64,000 nucleotides of DNA from Oscillatoria sp. SIO1A7 (GCA_010672965.1 JAAHFN010000028.1:1-64000), one strand, 5' to 3'; positions 26,094 to 35,448 are shown, counted from the first letter of the stretch. Translations and numbers: made by a program. The notes: generated by a model from the letters alone, not told the origin.

Positions 26094-26364
26094 CTAGGGT
26101 GTAGGGTGTAGGGTGTAGGGAAACTTCATGCTATTTTCCGACCGCTTCCGGGAGTCGGAAGTCTCTACTCTTAAGAAGTTTCGGGTTTCGATTAGGAACC
26201 AGAGCGCTCAAGTCATCAAAACTTCAAAAACCCCACAGAGTCAACACCCTAGCCTACACCCTGAAAAAACCGGGTTTCTCATATATCGCACCCTACATCC
26301 CACACCCTACACCCCGCACCCTACACCCCAAACCCTACACCCCACACCCCACACCCTACACCCT
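26094..26364. repeat. Family I element with GTGTAGGG/CCCTACA arrays
   Basis: GTGTAGGG units (26095-26120) lead into GGGAAACTTCATGCTATTTT and a GACCGCTTCCGGGAG hairpin, the family I core (to about 26255). An AAAACCGGGTTTCT palindrome follows near 26266, then a CCCTACA/CCCCACA array (26288-26364) that reaches the DndD stop. Confidence 0.65.
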
Positions 26365-26368
26365 TTAC

Positions 26369-28444
26369 CTACCACTGCTGGTCGTTCTCCACTTCGATAA
26401 TCTCAGTATATTCAAAACGATTGGGACTTTTCCGCACCAAAGGATAGCTTAAACCTGCCAAGTTAATCGAATCCTCTTCGCAGTCTGGCTTGGGAGAATT
26501 GTAAGCTAGAACGTAATGCCTGCCGATGCGATCGCCCATCTCCGTTTCCACCTCTCCCCGCCACTGAGTTTTAGTCACCAAAACAACGAGCTGATTTGCT
26601 AACTTCGGCAGAGTTTTGGCAATTTGTCGCCGATAGATTTCATCCAAACTGCCAAAGGGAGAATCCATCACGATTGGGAAAGTGCTGCTATCTGGTCCCA
26701 TCATCAGAGTATTCTTTTGACTCCACTGGCGCACGCCGTCAATAATCCCGCCAATAAAAGACAAACTAAGAATTTGATTTTCCCCTGTAGAAGCAGCAAC
26801 AATTGACTCTAGCCCTGCTGTATCCTCGACCAAAGTCAACTCGTAGCTTTCATTCAGCTTGGGAAAATAAGGAGTAAAGGAAATTTGGCTAAAGATATCC
26901 TGAACTCGTTTTTCCAATTGAGAGCGAAACTGTTTCTCCAGTCTGGCTCTGACCTCGGTAATGCGATCGATGGCATCCTGAGATGTAGCAATCCGTTTTT
27001 GGGCTAAGGACTGTCGCACCTCATTCATCTGATGCTTGTCAATTTCCTTATCCAAGCGATCGATTTGAGATTTCATATTTTCGATTTGCTGCTTATTCGC
27101 TCCCTTCTCCTGATTGAGCTTGCCCAGGAGGCGTTCGTTCTCGTCCAAGCGCTTCTGCAACTTTTGAATATCTTCATTGGGATACCGTCGTAGCTGGTTA
27201 TTTACCTCATCTAACTTAGCCTCAATTCGCAAACGTTCCGTTCTAAATCGGTTGATATTGCCTTGCTGTCGGTCAATTTCCTCCCAAAATTCGGGAACTT
27301 TCTTATCCATCTCCTCTACATGAGCGCTGATGCGAATAGCGCTTTCCTCAATGTCTGCTGGGCCTTCTTTATCGATCCAGGCTTGCACTAATTTATGTCC
27401 GTCGTTTCCGGCTTCGAGTTTTGCCCCGCAAATACAACGCTGGCGTTCTAGAAGCTGTTTGCCAAATTGCCGCTTAATCCCCGTCGGTAGTTCGCCTTTT
27501 TCTCGCCAGCTATCTACCAAGCTTGCGAATTGAGCGGTGAGTTCCGAGAGCAAAACTGCATAACCCCGACTAGCGAGCGATCGCCTCAAAATTACATAAG
27601 CCTCTTTCAACTGCGTGCGAATCGACTTTTGTTGCGTTTCCAGTTCGCCCCGCAGTTTTTGCAACTCCTCGACACCCTTCATATCCAGAAATTGCTGATT
27701 AATTACTTTTTTCAACTCTTCCTGCTCTGCTATCTCCCGGACAATCTCCTGGCTGCGCTTATCGATTTTTTTTATCTCTTTTACTAAAGATTGCTTTTCT
27801 TGCAGAAGCTTTTTCGTTTGCGGATCTCCTATAGTTTCCAGATCTGTTTCCAAAGCTCGCTTCGCCTCCCCCAGATGTCGAATCGAACGAGTTAACACTT
27901 CTACCCCTAGCAGCTCCTTAGTTGCCGCTGCAATTTCCGCCTTTTTATCGGGTCGGACGATTTGCTCGATTCGTTCTCCATCAAAGAAAAAATATTGATG
28001 CAAGCTTTCCGGCAGAATCCGCCCAATCACATCCTCTGGCGGTTGTACCGGCGGCCACCAGCGCCCGTCATCCCCGGCCACCTGCATCCGCAATTCGCTA
28101 CTAGGATTCTCAGCAGTCTTTTGATTTTTGTATGCCCGACACAGGCGCTTCACCTGGTAATGCTTGCTATCATGCTCAAAAGCAATTTCTACCCAGCATT
28201 CTACCGGATTACCTGGTTGCACTTCGCTAATAGCTCGTTTATTTACCAGTTGGTCTTCCGCAGCAAAAGCCGAACTAAACTTTTCATACAATACCCAAGT
28301 AAACGCATTCAGAAGCGTTGTTTTGCCAGCGCCATTATTCCCGTGGATAATAGTAGCATTCTCTGAGCCCCTTGCCAGCTCTATCTTGGGAGTTTGTCCG
28401 TAAAATTGGCGAAAGTTCTGTAGTTGAATTGAGAGGAGCTTCAT
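26369..28444 (-). CDS. dndD: DndD-like ATPase (DNA sulfur modification)
   Basis: DndD is the SMC/Rad50-like ATPase of phosphorothioation, in which a DNA backbone oxygen is replaced by sulfur. The product is 691 aa. Walker A lies at about 35-43 (HGNNGAGKTTLLNAF). QYFFFDGERIEQIVRPDKKA is a DndD-specific block. Long coiled coils (about 200-320, 400-500) flank a CxC hinge (RCICGAK). The signature ILSLSFIGG precedes Walker B (FPIVMDSPFGSLDE). All ATPase motifs are intact. It shares an ATGA overlap with the upstream 81-aa gene, and a Dnd-type helicase lies further upstream. DndA, DndB, DndC and DndE are absent here, so the module is partial or split. A CCCTACA array abuts the stop. Confidence 0.85.
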   Translation of the reverse strand: MKLLSIQLQNFRQFYGQTPKIELARGSENATIIHGNNGAGKTTLLNAFTWVLYEKFSSAFAAEDQLVNKRAISEVQPGNPVECWVEIAFEHDSKHYQVKRLCRAYKNQKTAENPSSELRMQVAGDDGRWWPPVQPPEDVIGRILPESLHQYFFFDGERIEQIVRPDKKAEIAAATKELLGVEVLTRSIRHLGEAKRALETDLETIGDPQTKKLLQEKQSLVKEIKKIDKRSQEIVREIAEQEELKKVINQQFLDMKGVEELQKLRGELETQQKSIRTQLKEAYVILRRSLASRGYAVLLSELTAQFASLVDSWREKGELPTGIKRQFGKQLLERQRCICGAKLEAGNDGHKLVQAWIDKEGPADIEESAIRISAHVEEMDKKVPEFWEEIDRQQGNINRFRTERLRIEAKLDEVNNQLRRYPNEDIQKLQKRLDENERLLGKLNQEKGANKQQIENMKSQIDRLDKEIDKHQMNEVRQSLAQKRIATSQDAIDRITEVRARLEKQFRSQLEKRVQDIFSQISFTPYFPKLNESYELTLVEDTAGLESIVAASTGENQILSLSFIGGIIDGVRQWSQKNTLMMGPDSSTFPIVMDSPFGSLDEIYRRQIAKTLPKLANQLVVLVTKTQWRGEVETEMGDRIGRHYVLAYNSPKPDCEEDSINLAGLSYPLVRKSPNRFEYTEIIEVENDQQW

Positions 28445-28686
28445 TGGATGAGTTCCTTAATTATTTTTAGGATATCCTCGTTTATATTGCGGGGGGCTTT
28501 CTGATACAGCTTGCTTTTCTCCAATTGCAATACCCGCACTATCATTTCCCGGACTTCTGGCGGTGCGCTGGCGATCGGCTCCTGCACGTCGCTCAGATTC
28601 GGTTTGCTCCCATAAGAAGAAGAGCGCTTTTCGCCTAAAACCCCTGATATTGTTTTTACCGAATCTGTTTGGTATTGTAAGGTCAT
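28441..28686 (-). CDS. 81-aa protein coupled to dndD
   Basis: The product is 81 aa, hydrophilic and helical in its C-terminal half (PEVREMIVRVLQLEKSKL, IKELIQ end). The stop overlaps the dndD start by 4 bp (ATGA), the classic sign of translational coupling and of a physical partner. It is shorter than DndE (about 110-130 aa) and lacks the DndE residues I know, so I do not call it DndE. It might be a truncated or new accessory subunit of the DndD ATPase. The start choice (ATG 28686) is not supported by a clear ribosome-binding site. Confidence 0.6.
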   Translation of the reverse strand: MTLQYQTDSVKTISGVLGEKRSSSYGSKPNLSDVQEPIASAPPEVREMIVRVLQLEKSKLYQKAPRNINEDILKIIKELIQ

Positions 28687-28773
28687 AGGAGCTAAAAATC
28701 AATAATCTATAATCTATATATAACTCATAATTGGCCGTGTAGTTGACGATCGCTATCTTCATTCTATATAGTC

Positions 28774-28983
28774 AGGACTTAGGCGGAATATCCATATTTG
28801 GTTGTTTTTAGGGGCAATTCACCGGCGATCGCCCCTATCCATAGTGTCGTTGCCTAAGCCCCACTGTTTAAGACTTACGCAAATTATCGGAGCGTTAGCG
28901 CAGCGTGCGCGTAGCGCATAAGCTATATCTCAGGTCTGGTGCGCCGCCTAGCAGCCTACAAATAGAGTCTTTGCCTAAGCCCT
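28774..28983. repeat. Two degenerate family A elements in tandem
   Basis: The first runs from CAGGACTTAGGC (about 28773) to TGCCTAAGCC (28860). The second runs from AGACTTACGC (about 28871) to TGCCTAAGCCCT (28983). Both have family-like ends with substitutions and palindromic interiors. No target duplication is clear. Confidence 0.6.
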
Positions 28984-29085
28984 CTGTTGTGCCTTTACCT
29001 CTGCCTTTGGCCCATCTCTACCCAAACTTCCTCCTTACAAGGGTATGTTTTTTCTAATTCCACTTTTTGGATTTGCCAGCCTTGG

Positions 29086-29250
29086 GCATAAATTTCTGGG
29101 GCGAAGCATTCCAGTATAATATTTTTTTCTTATAGACCAGGCATAAATTTCTGGGGCGAAGCATTCCAGTATAATATTTTTTTCTTATAAACCAGGCATA
29201 AATTTCTGGGGCGAAGCATTCCAGTATAATATTTTTTTCTTATAGCCCAA
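29086..29250. repeat. 55-bp tandem repeat, three copies
   Basis: Units start at 29086, 29141 and 29196 (GCATAAATTTCTGGGGCGAA, then ATTCCAGTATAATA and a T-run). They differ at one or two positions. The unit is part of the family E sequence that occurs once, inverted, near 38881-38930. Confidence 0.92.
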
Positions 29251-29283
29251 GTTTACATCGGGAATGCTGTCGCCCCTACACCT

Positions 29284-29399
29284 TATTGCCAAACTTCCCA
29301 AACTTCCCAAACTTCCCAAACTTCCCAAGCTTCCTACACTTCCCACCCTTACCACCCTTACCAAACTTCCCAGACCTCCCACACCTAAAACAGGTCCCT
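29284..29399. repeat. AACTTCCC tandem array
   Basis: CTTCCCAAA units (about 29293-29330) merge into CTTACCACC units up to the helicase stop. It separates the helicase from the dndD side of the module. Confidence 0.8.
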
Positions 29400-30812
29400 T
29401 CACTGTTCAACCCGCTCGACCAAGCCATATTTATCCCTAACTTTGAGGAGAATATGCCTAGCTTCGCCCCCATTCTCTGCTAGTTCGGCAAACTCTAGAA
29501 ATCGCCTTAGCTCTTTACGCAGAATGTTGCGTTCTGTTTCTAAAGCTTCTCGCCCTAAGTCTGGCGGCACTACAATCATATCAAATAATGTGGCTAGCTC
29601 TTTGTCTGGGTGAGGTCGCAAAATTCGCCCTCGACGCTGGATAAATTGGCGCGGATTTCCGGTACTGGCCAGAATAACTGCCGTGCGAATCGCCGGGATA
29701 TCCACCCCTTCATCCAAACAGCGAATAGCCACTAATCCTTGCAATTCGCCCCTTTCAAATTGACGCTGCAATTCTTCTCGTTCCGCCAAAGGGGTTTCGG
29801 CAGTATAAGTATTAACTCTATAGCCCAGTTCCGTGCCGAGAATCTTGGTAACAGCTTCGAGTTGCCTACTACTTTCTTGGGAATCGCTCTCTACGGAACC
29901 GTCCCCACAATAAAATAAAGTGTGACTGGTCTGGAGGCGCGGAGCCATTAACTGACGCAAAGCCGTTAATTTATTAGCCGCTGCCCCGACTAGCCTCGCC
30001 CTTTGCATCAACAATCCTGTCAGGCGATCGTCATTATCTTGCTCGCTTCCTTGTTGCAACTTCGACCAGCCAATCCGCTTAGTTATTTTGCTATAGACTT
30101 GGCTTTCTTCTTCGGTCAATTGGACGAGAATGGGATAGTACAGATAGCGAGCTAGGGCTCCTTGGCGAATAGCTTCGGCAAGAGTAAGTTCTGGCTGTAG
30201 TACCGAACCAAAATAATCCAAGATAGATTGAGTGCCCGTTTCGTCAAAATACCTTTCTGGAGTTGCAGAGAGAGCCAAGCGCAGCATGAAGTTGCGCGGC
30301 AAACTTTCTTCGAGGCGCGGCGCGCCCAAGTTATGGGCTTCGTCGCCTATGATGAGGGTTTTTTCTGGGAAGTATCTGAGATTGGATTGCAATCCATCTT
30401 TGAGCAAGGTGGAATTTGTTGTGATAATGCTCAGAAAAATTTGGTTGCCGGAGAGAACATTATATAGTTGAGTGGAGAGGTGGCTCTGCCAGTTGCGAAC
30501 GTTCTCGAAGGCCAAGATCGGATGGAGGCCAAATTTTTCGCATTCTCGCGCCCATTGGGAGACCAGATGTCGGTAGGGACATACGACCAGCAAAACTTGG
30601 AGGTCAATTGTTTGATAGAGTCTTTCTGCAATGGCTAGGGCTGTGATGGTTTTGCCGGTGCCAGTTGCCATTTTCAGGGTGCCGCGCCCGTCATTGGCAA
30701 ACCAATTGGCGATCGCGCGCTTCTGATAGGACCGCAAAACAATAGAGGCGGGCATCCGAGGATATCCCGCTAGCGATCGCTCTGGTAACGCGCTAGTTTC
30801 TGGTAAATTCAC
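29400..30812 (-). CDS. DEAD/DEAH-family helicase of the Dnd restriction type
   Basis: The product is 470 aa with superfamily II helicase motifs in order: LRSYQKRAI, Walker A MATGTGKTITALAI (about 47-60), DEAH-type box IIGDEAHNLG, motif III LALSATPERY, and motif VI FIQRRGRILRPHPDKE. Helicases of this size next to DndD have been described as phosphorothioation-dependent restriction components in cyanobacteria. I base that assignment on the neighbouring dndD gene, not on a diagnostic residue. It precedes dndD on the same strand, with about 710 bp of repeats and the 81-aa gene between them, so the operon may be interrupted. The ATG at 30812 is accepted; a later start at MPASIVLRSYQK is possible. 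Confidence 0.82.
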   Translation of the reverse strand: MNLPETSALPERSLAGYPRMPASIVLRSYQKRAIANWFANDGRGTLKMATGTGKTITALAIAERLYQTIDLQVLLVVCPYRHLVSQWARECEKFGLHPILAFENVRNWQSHLSTQLYNVLSGNQIFLSIITTNSTLLKDGLQSNLRYFPEKTLIIGDEAHNLGAPRLEESLPRNFMLRLALSATPERYFDETGTQSILDYFGSVLQPELTLAEAIRQGALARYLYYPILVQLTEEESQVYSKITKRIGWSKLQQGSEQDNDDRLTGLLMQRARLVGAAANKLTALRQLMAPRLQTSHTLFYCGDGSVESDSQESSRQLEAVTKILGTELGYRVNTYTAETPLAEREELQRQFERGELQGLVAIRCLDEGVDIPAIRTAVILASTGNPRQFIQRRGRILRPHPDKELATLFDMIVVPPDLGREALETERNILRKELRRFLEFAELAENGGEARHILLKVRDKYGLVERVEQ

Positions 30813-30995
30813 CGCTAATGCAGTCAGACGCTAACTTTCCTGAACAGTTAACTTTAACATATCAGGGAATGGGGCATTGGGCATTGGGAATTGGGAAGCA
30901 TCGTGAAAGACAGGTCCGTGGTTACCGAGAAAAGCTACTACCAGCGTTTATTATAGATATTTCGTCCGAACCATAACTTTTAGTCGATCGCTATT

Positions 30996-31301
30996 ATGCC
31001 CAACCCACCTTCCAGCAAAAGTCCAAATCCCCCGAGACGGGCTCGAAACTTAGATCCAGAAAAATATGCTCGTTTAAAACAAGAGGCGATCGCTCCTTAT
31101 AAAGGGTTGCGACAATTTGTCTATTTAGCTTGTGGCGCTTCCGGCGCTATTGGCGCTTTTATTTTCTTAACTCAATTGCTAGCAGGTCAGCAAGTTAGCT
31201 CCACCTTACCAAACTTGGCGCTACAGATAGGAGTTGTCGCCCTGATGGTGGGCTTATTTCGCTGGGAAAACCGAAAAAGCAAAAAAAATAATAAAGGATG
31301 A
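30996..31301 (+). CDS. DUF3493 protein (LPA1-like)
   Basis: The product is 101 aa. A basic, proline-rich N-terminus is followed by the DUF3493 core: YARLKQEAIAPYKGLRQFVY, then two membrane segments (about 45-62 and 72-88) and a basic tail. Plant LPA1, which carries this domain, is needed for photosystem II assembly; a comparable role in thylakoid membrane biogenesis is likely but unproven. Its stop codon lies inside a 13-bp-stem terminator hairpin. Confidence 0.85.
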   Translation: MPNPPSSKSPNPPRRARNLDPEKYARLKQEAIAPYKGLRQFVYLACGASGAIGAFIFLTQLLAGQQVSSTLPNLALQIGVVALMVGLFRWENRKSKKNNKG

Positions 31302-31328
31302 AGTCCTAAAAAACAGACTTCATCCTTT
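31293..31328 (+). terminator. Terminator overlapping the DUF3493 stop
   Basis: AAAGGATGAAGTC (31293-31305) pairs perfectly with GACTTCATCCTTT (31316-31328). The TGA stop (31299-31301) is within the left arm. Ends in TTT on one side and AAA on the other, so it could act on both strands. Confidence 0.8.
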
Positions 31329-31488
31329 AACATTGCGACAGTTAGGGTTTGGGGAGAAGAAGAACTAGGGTGTAGGGTGTAGTGCGATGTAGTGCGATTC
31401 CTTTGGTCGAACAAATAGCTAGCAATAACTAGCTGAGGATTGAACGCAGAGCCCTAGTGCCCTGACAACTTACTCACTCTAAAAGCCC

Positions 31489-31518
31489 TTGACACCACAG
31501 ATCTAAGTAGGCTATATT
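31489..31518 (+). promoter_or_regulatory. Promoter of the small secreted peptide gene
   Basis: TTGACA (31489-31494) and TATATT (31513-31518) are 18 bp apart, 30 bp before the ATG at 31548. Confidence 0.75.
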
Positions 31519-31547
31519 GCTTTTGCCACCTAGACTTATTAAGCACA

Positions 31548-31718
31548 ATGAAAACTATCAAGCCTACCCCTGGCAACACCGCTCCCGTTCGGAAGGCGGC
31601 AGCAATTTTAGGGGTGCTATCCTTTTTGCTAATAACTGGAACTCCCAGCGCAGCTAGCGCTGACAAACCTCCCGCTTGGTTTTGTCGTGCATATCCAAAC
31701 AGCCCGTTGTGCCAATAA
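31548..31718 (+). CDS. Small secreted cysteine-containing peptide (56 aa)
   Basis: The product is 56 aa and I do not recognise it. Residues 1-16 are basic (MKTIKPTPGNTAPVRK). Residues 17-36 are hydrophobic (AAAILGVLSFLLITGTPSAA), and SAASA followed by Asp fits a signal-peptidase site. The predicted mature peptide is 18 residues (DKPPAWFCRAYPNSPLCQ) with two cysteines seven apart, enough for one disulfide, and three prolines. A good promoter lies 30 bp upstream. A decayed partial tandem copy follows at once (31718-31805). Possible roles are a secreted signal, an envelope peptide or a toxin, but nothing here decides. The gene is short enough to be missed by usual annotation. Confidence 0.6.
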   Translation: MKTIKPTPGNTAPVRKAAAILGVLSFLLITGTPSAASADKPPAWFCRAYPNSPLCQ

Positions 31719-31805
31719 TAACTGGAACCTGGAACTCCCAGGGCAGCTTGCGCTGACTTGGCTGCGTTTTGTCTCATACATCCCGATCGCCAGTTTTTCC
31801 CTTAA
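31718..31805 (+). pseudogene. Decayed partial tandem copy of the secreted peptide
   Basis: AATAACTGGAACCTGGAACT begins a copy of the 3' half of the preceding gene (offset 93 bp). In the same frame it reads GTPRAACADLAAFCLIHPDR and stops at 31805. The signal cleavage region and one cysteine are recognisable; the initiation region is absent. Confidence 0.55.
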
Positions 31806-31900
31806 AGCTCTAACTAATTATTGAGAATATATCAATAGCCCACACCATGCAGCCAATGCCCAATGCCTAATTAATTAATAATTGGGCATTGGGCTAGTTT

Positions 31901-34900
31901 TTAACTGTCCGAGAGAGTGCGACGCTTGCTGACCATACGGAAAGCAGCGATAATATCTCCATCGACCCAATCTTTAAAACTATCCAGGCCGATGCCGCAT
32001 TCAAAGCCCGTATTAACTTCACGGACATCATCTTTCATCCGCTTGAGGGAATCGAGAATTCCTTCATGGACAACATTGCCATTTCGAAGCACTCGCACCT
32101 TGCAATTGCGGAGCATCTTGCCCTCCCGAATATAACAACCAGCAACTGCTCCTTTGCCAACCGGGAAAATAGCACGCACTTCTGCTTGTCCCAGAGGTTC
32201 CTCCACCATTTCTGGATCGAGAAGTCCTTCCATTGCGCCTCGGACATCATCGAGGAGATTGTAGATAATGTCGTATTCGCGCACGTCAACTCCGGCTTCA
32301 TCGGATGCTTGGCGAGCCCCCGAAGCAAGGCTAGTATTAAAGCCGAGAATAACCGCACCGCTAGCAGAAGCCAGATCCACATCTGTTTCGGTGACTTCTC
32401 CGGGAGCGGCCATAAGCACTCGGATTTGAACCTCCCCTTGAGGTAGCTGGCCGAGGGACTGAAGGATTGCCTCCAGAGAACCTTGTACGTCTGCCTTGAG
32501 GATTAAATTCAGCTCTTTGAGCTGGCCCTCTTTAGCTTGAGCCGAGAGGCTGTTCAGGGTAATTCGGCGAGAGGCCATTGCTTGCTGGAGACGGGAATCT
32601 CGTTTTTCGTCCGATCGCGTTGCAGCAATATTGCGGGCATCCTTCTCGCTCTCGAAGACCTCAAACTCATCTCCGGCGGCGGGGACATCCCCTAAGCCTA
32701 AAATTTCCACTGCGAAAGAGGGACGAGCTTCTTCGACGCGATTGCCGCGATCGTCTGTCATCGCCCGGACTTTACCTATAGCAGAGCCAGCAACGACCAA
32801 ATCCCCTACTCGAAGGGTGCCATTTTGCACCAGCAGACTGGCAACCGAACCTTTGGCCTTATCCAAATGGGCTTCAATTACCGTACCGACTGCCTTGCGA
32901 TCGGGGTTAGCAGATAGTTCTTCGATCTCGGAGACCAACAGAATCATCTCTAATAGCTCGTCGAGACCTTGTCCCTTAAGGGCACTGATCGGCACGATGA
33001 TGGTATCGCCGCCCCATTCTTCCCAGAGCAGACCGCGTTCGGCTAGCTCTTGCTTGACGCGATCGGGCTGGGCGTCTTCCTTATCGATTTTGTTAATCGC
33101 CACAATCATCGGCACCTTAGCCGCCTGAGCGTGGCCGATCGCTTCTAGAGTTTGCGGTTGAATCCCATCATCCGCCGCCACAACCAGAATAGCGATATCG
33201 GTCACCCTGGTTCCCCGGGCTCGCATAGCAGTGAAAGCTTCGTGGCCTGGCGTATCCAGAAATACCACCTGAGATTCCTGGCCTTTATGTTCCACATCCA
33301 CATGGTAGGCGCCGATATGTTGGGTAATACCTCCTGCTTCCCCTTGGGCGACCTTGGTATTGCGGATAGCATCCAGCAGAGTGGTTTTGCCGTGGTCCAC
33401 ATGACCCATAATCGTCACCACTGGCGGACGCAGTTGCAGAGAATCCAAATCTTTTTCTTCGACGAACTCCCGTAATTTTTTGGCCTTGGATTCCGCCTCT
33501 TCGGTTATCACCTCAACCCCTAATTCCTCAGCAACCATTGTTGCTGTATCCAGATCTAGAGTTTGGGTTATATTGACCGGGATCCCTTTAAAGAACAAAG
33601 CCTTAACAATTTCCGTTTCCGCTATTTCCATAGTGTCGGCCAATTCTCGAACCGTTAGGGATCCGCTTAGAACCACCTCTTCCGGGCGTTGTTTTTTCTG
33701 TGGTTGTTCTCGGCGGAGGTTATTGCGAGAGGGTCGAGATCCCGAATCGCCAGTCTTTGGTTTTTTAGCCTTAGCGGGTGCGGGAGTAGGCGTCGTCGCC
33801 GTACTCTTGGCTTTCGGGGGGCGGGCGATAGAAAGACTTACCGGGGTAGCGGACGGACGAGAGTTCAACCCTTCCAAATCGTCGTCATCTTCATCTTGAA
33901 TTGGTTTGGGTCGGCGTTTTGCCTTAGTGCCGGTTTTTGCCAGAAGCTTTTCAGACAATTCTGACGAATCTTCTTCCTCTTCCTTTTTCTGTTTTGGCTT
34001 TTTCCCTTTATTCTTGAGCGACTTTGGAGGAATGGGGCGCTTTATGGTGTCGTCCGTCAAGATTTCTTCAGACTCCCCATCCCCCAAGACATCTGCCAAT
34101 ACTTCTTCTTCAGCGGCATCTATAGAGAATTTGTTTGGCCCGCGAACATCTCGGCGGGGTCGTTGAAGTTCCGGAACCGCTGGAGTTGCCCGTGCCGGTT
34201 CTTTAGCACCAGCCCCTTCTTTGGTAGGAGCTGATTTATTTCGCGGCACTGGTGGCTTATTCTTCGGTTTAGGCGCAGATCCAGGCTCGGCATTGGCACC
34301 AGCTTTTGCTACTTTAGGCTGAGCCACTGGCTTCCTTTTATCCTGCTTGAGGATAGGTCGCTCTTTTCGCTCTGATGAGGTACTCTTATTTCCTCCCGTC
34401 GGTCTTGCTGGTTGCGAAATCGGTTTGGGAGGTTCTGGACGTCGAGGGGGTTGTGGCGGTCCTGTGCGAGTGGGTTTTTCTACGTTGGTTTGCGTGCGAG
34501 CGGTAGGCGGGGAAACATTGGTCGGTCGTTTGAGATCTGACTGGCTTTCCGAGTTCGATTGGCTTGCTTGCTTGCTCGGGGCGGCGTTAGGGGCAGATGC
34601 AACCTTGGATGTTTCATTGATTTGGCTGGGATGCAACGGTCGCGATAAATGCGTTTGATTCATAGGGGAAAGGTCGGGCTCTTGTCTGGCGGGAGGTTCC
34701 AGCTCAGCGGTATCTGGTTTTTGGTTTGGGGGCGAATTAGCTCCTGAGCGTTTGTCCCGATCGCGGGACTTGTATTTGCGAATTTCCAGTTTCTTTTTTT
34801 TGCCTGGGGAAAGCGAATCTTCTTCTGGCAATTCCCCATTCTCTTGACTTTTTTCAGTCGCAGAAGCTTTGGCTTGTTGCTGACTGGCCATGTATTTCTC

Positions 34901-35056
34901 TGAGTAGGCGCGAATCCGCCCTGCCTCATCTTCAGTAATAGTGCTGCTATGGCTTTTTACCGCTATATTGAGTTTTTCGCAAACTGCCAATATATCTTTG
35001 TTATCCAAATTCAATTCTCGCGATAGTTCGTAGATTCTCACTTTGCCGTGATTCAT
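31901..35056 (-). CDS. infB: Translation initiation factor IF-2
   Basis: IF-2 is the GTPase that brings initiator fMet-tRNA to the 30S subunit and promotes 70S joining. The product is 1051 aa. The N-terminal IF2N helix pair ([20 protein letters not shown]) is followed by a long, low-complexity Lys/Pro/Ser-rich region (about 60-450), then a second IF2N ([20 protein letters not shown]). The G domain starts at about 545 with G1 GHVDHGKTT (551-559), G3 DTPGHEAF and G4 NKID. The beta-barrels and C-terminal fMet-tRNA domain follow. A cyanobacterial IF-2 has this extended N-terminus. AAGGAGGA precedes the ATG at 35056, and the leader has competing hairpins. It belongs to the rimP-nusA-ylxR-infB cluster, here separated from ylxR by 825 bp. 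Confidence 0.98.
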   Translation of the reverse strand: MNHGKVRIYELSRELNLDNKDILAVCEKLNIAVKSHSSTITEDEAGRIRAYSEKYMASQQQAKASATEKSQENGELPEEDSLSPGKKKKLEIRKYKSRDRDKRSGANSPPNQKPDTAELEPPARQEPDLSPMNQTHLSRPLHPSQINETSKVASAPNAAPSKQASQSNSESQSDLKRPTNVSPPTARTQTNVEKPTRTGPPQPPRRPEPPKPISQPARPTGGNKSTSSERKERPILKQDKRKPVAQPKVAKAGANAEPGSAPKPKNKPPVPRNKSAPTKEGAGAKEPARATPAVPELQRPRRDVRGPNKFSIDAAEEEVLADVLGDGESEEILTDDTIKRPIPPKSLKNKGKKPKQKKEEEEDSSELSEKLLAKTGTKAKRRPKPIQDEDDDDLEGLNSRPSATPVSLSIARPPKAKSTATTPTPAPAKAKKPKTGDSGSRPSRNNLRREQPQKKQRPEEVVLSGSLTVRELADTMEIAETEIVKALFFKGIPVNITQTLDLDTATMVAEELGVEVITEEAESKAKKLREFVEEKDLDSLQLRPPVVTIMGHVDHGKTTLLDAIRNTKVAQGEAGGITQHIGAYHVDVEHKGQESQVVFLDTPGHEAFTAMRARGTRVTDIAILVVAADDGIQPQTLEAIGHAQAAKVPMIVAINKIDKEDAQPDRVKQELAERGLLWEEWGGDTIIVPISALKGQGLDELLEMILLVSEIEELSANPDRKAVGTVIEAHLDKAKGSVASLLVQNGTLRVGDLVVAGSAIGKVRAMTDDRGNRVEEARPSFAVEILGLGDVPAAGDEFEVFESEKDARNIAATRSDEKRDSRLQQAMASRRITLNSLSAQAKEGQLKELNLILKADVQGSLEAILQSLGQLPQGEVQIRVLMAAPGEVTETDVDLASASGAVILGFNTSLASGARQASDEAGVDVREYDIIYNLLDDVRGAMEGLLDPEMVEEPLGQAEVRAIFPVGKGAVAGCYIREGKMLRNCKVRVLRNGNVVHEGILDSLKRMKDDVREVNTGFECGIGLDSFKDWVDGDIIAAFRMVSKRRTLSDS

Positions 35057-35060
35057 AAAT

Positions 35061-35097
35061 CCTCCTTCCGGCGGCGCCCCTCCCGGAAGGCGGAAGG
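35061..35097 (-). promoter_or_regulatory. Alternative hairpins over the infB ribosome-binding site
   Basis: On the minus strand two upstream copies of CCTTCCG (35091-35097 and 35084-35090) can each pair with CGGAAGG (35064-35070), which includes part of the Shine-Dalgarno sequence AAGGAGGA. Pairing would hide the ribosome-binding site and could regulate IF-2 translation. This is inferred from complementarity only. Confidence 0.45.
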
Positions 35098-35141
35098 TTT
35101 TGGATCCTCCCCCCTATATTAAGGTAGGGTAGCGGAATAAC

Positions 35142-35388
35142 TTATCTAGATTCCATTTTCCTCCATCCTTCCAGAAGGTTCGAGCCGGTTTTTAAGTATG
35201 CTAAGCCGTCAGACCACAGAAACCCTGTCGATCGCAATGGGAACCTGTAGGCACCCCATTGTATGCTTGGGTTTTTTTGCTTCATCGGCCAGGACTTTTG
35301 GCCTTTGAACTCGATGTGGTCGCCACGGGTGGGTTGCTCTGGACTTTTCATTTGGCCACCAAGCGTCGGAAGTATCTCGAATTTTCAT
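35142..35388 (-). pseudogene. Frameshifted small protein
   Basis: From ATG 35388 one frame reads MKIRDTSDAWWPNEKS. The adjacent frame continues from the same position as KSPEQPTRGDHIEFKGQKSW and runs to 35142 (ending GWRKMESR). Joined, they make a coherent protein of about 81 aa with many Trp, Gly and Lys residues. The join lies in CCAAATGAAAAGTCC near 35350. This could be a frameshift mutation, a sequencing error in an A-run, or an independent start at the internal ATG 35351. I do not know the family. It lies between ylxR and infB. Confidence 0.4.
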
Positions 35389-35448
35389 CTGGCTGGCGCC
35401 CTTGAAAAAATTCGAGTCATAAGCTAATAAGGGGCCTCTTAACATTAT

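Noticed and set aside
28441-28686. DndE identity for the 81-aa ORF
   Set aside because: Too short and without the residues I associate with DndE; only position suggests it.
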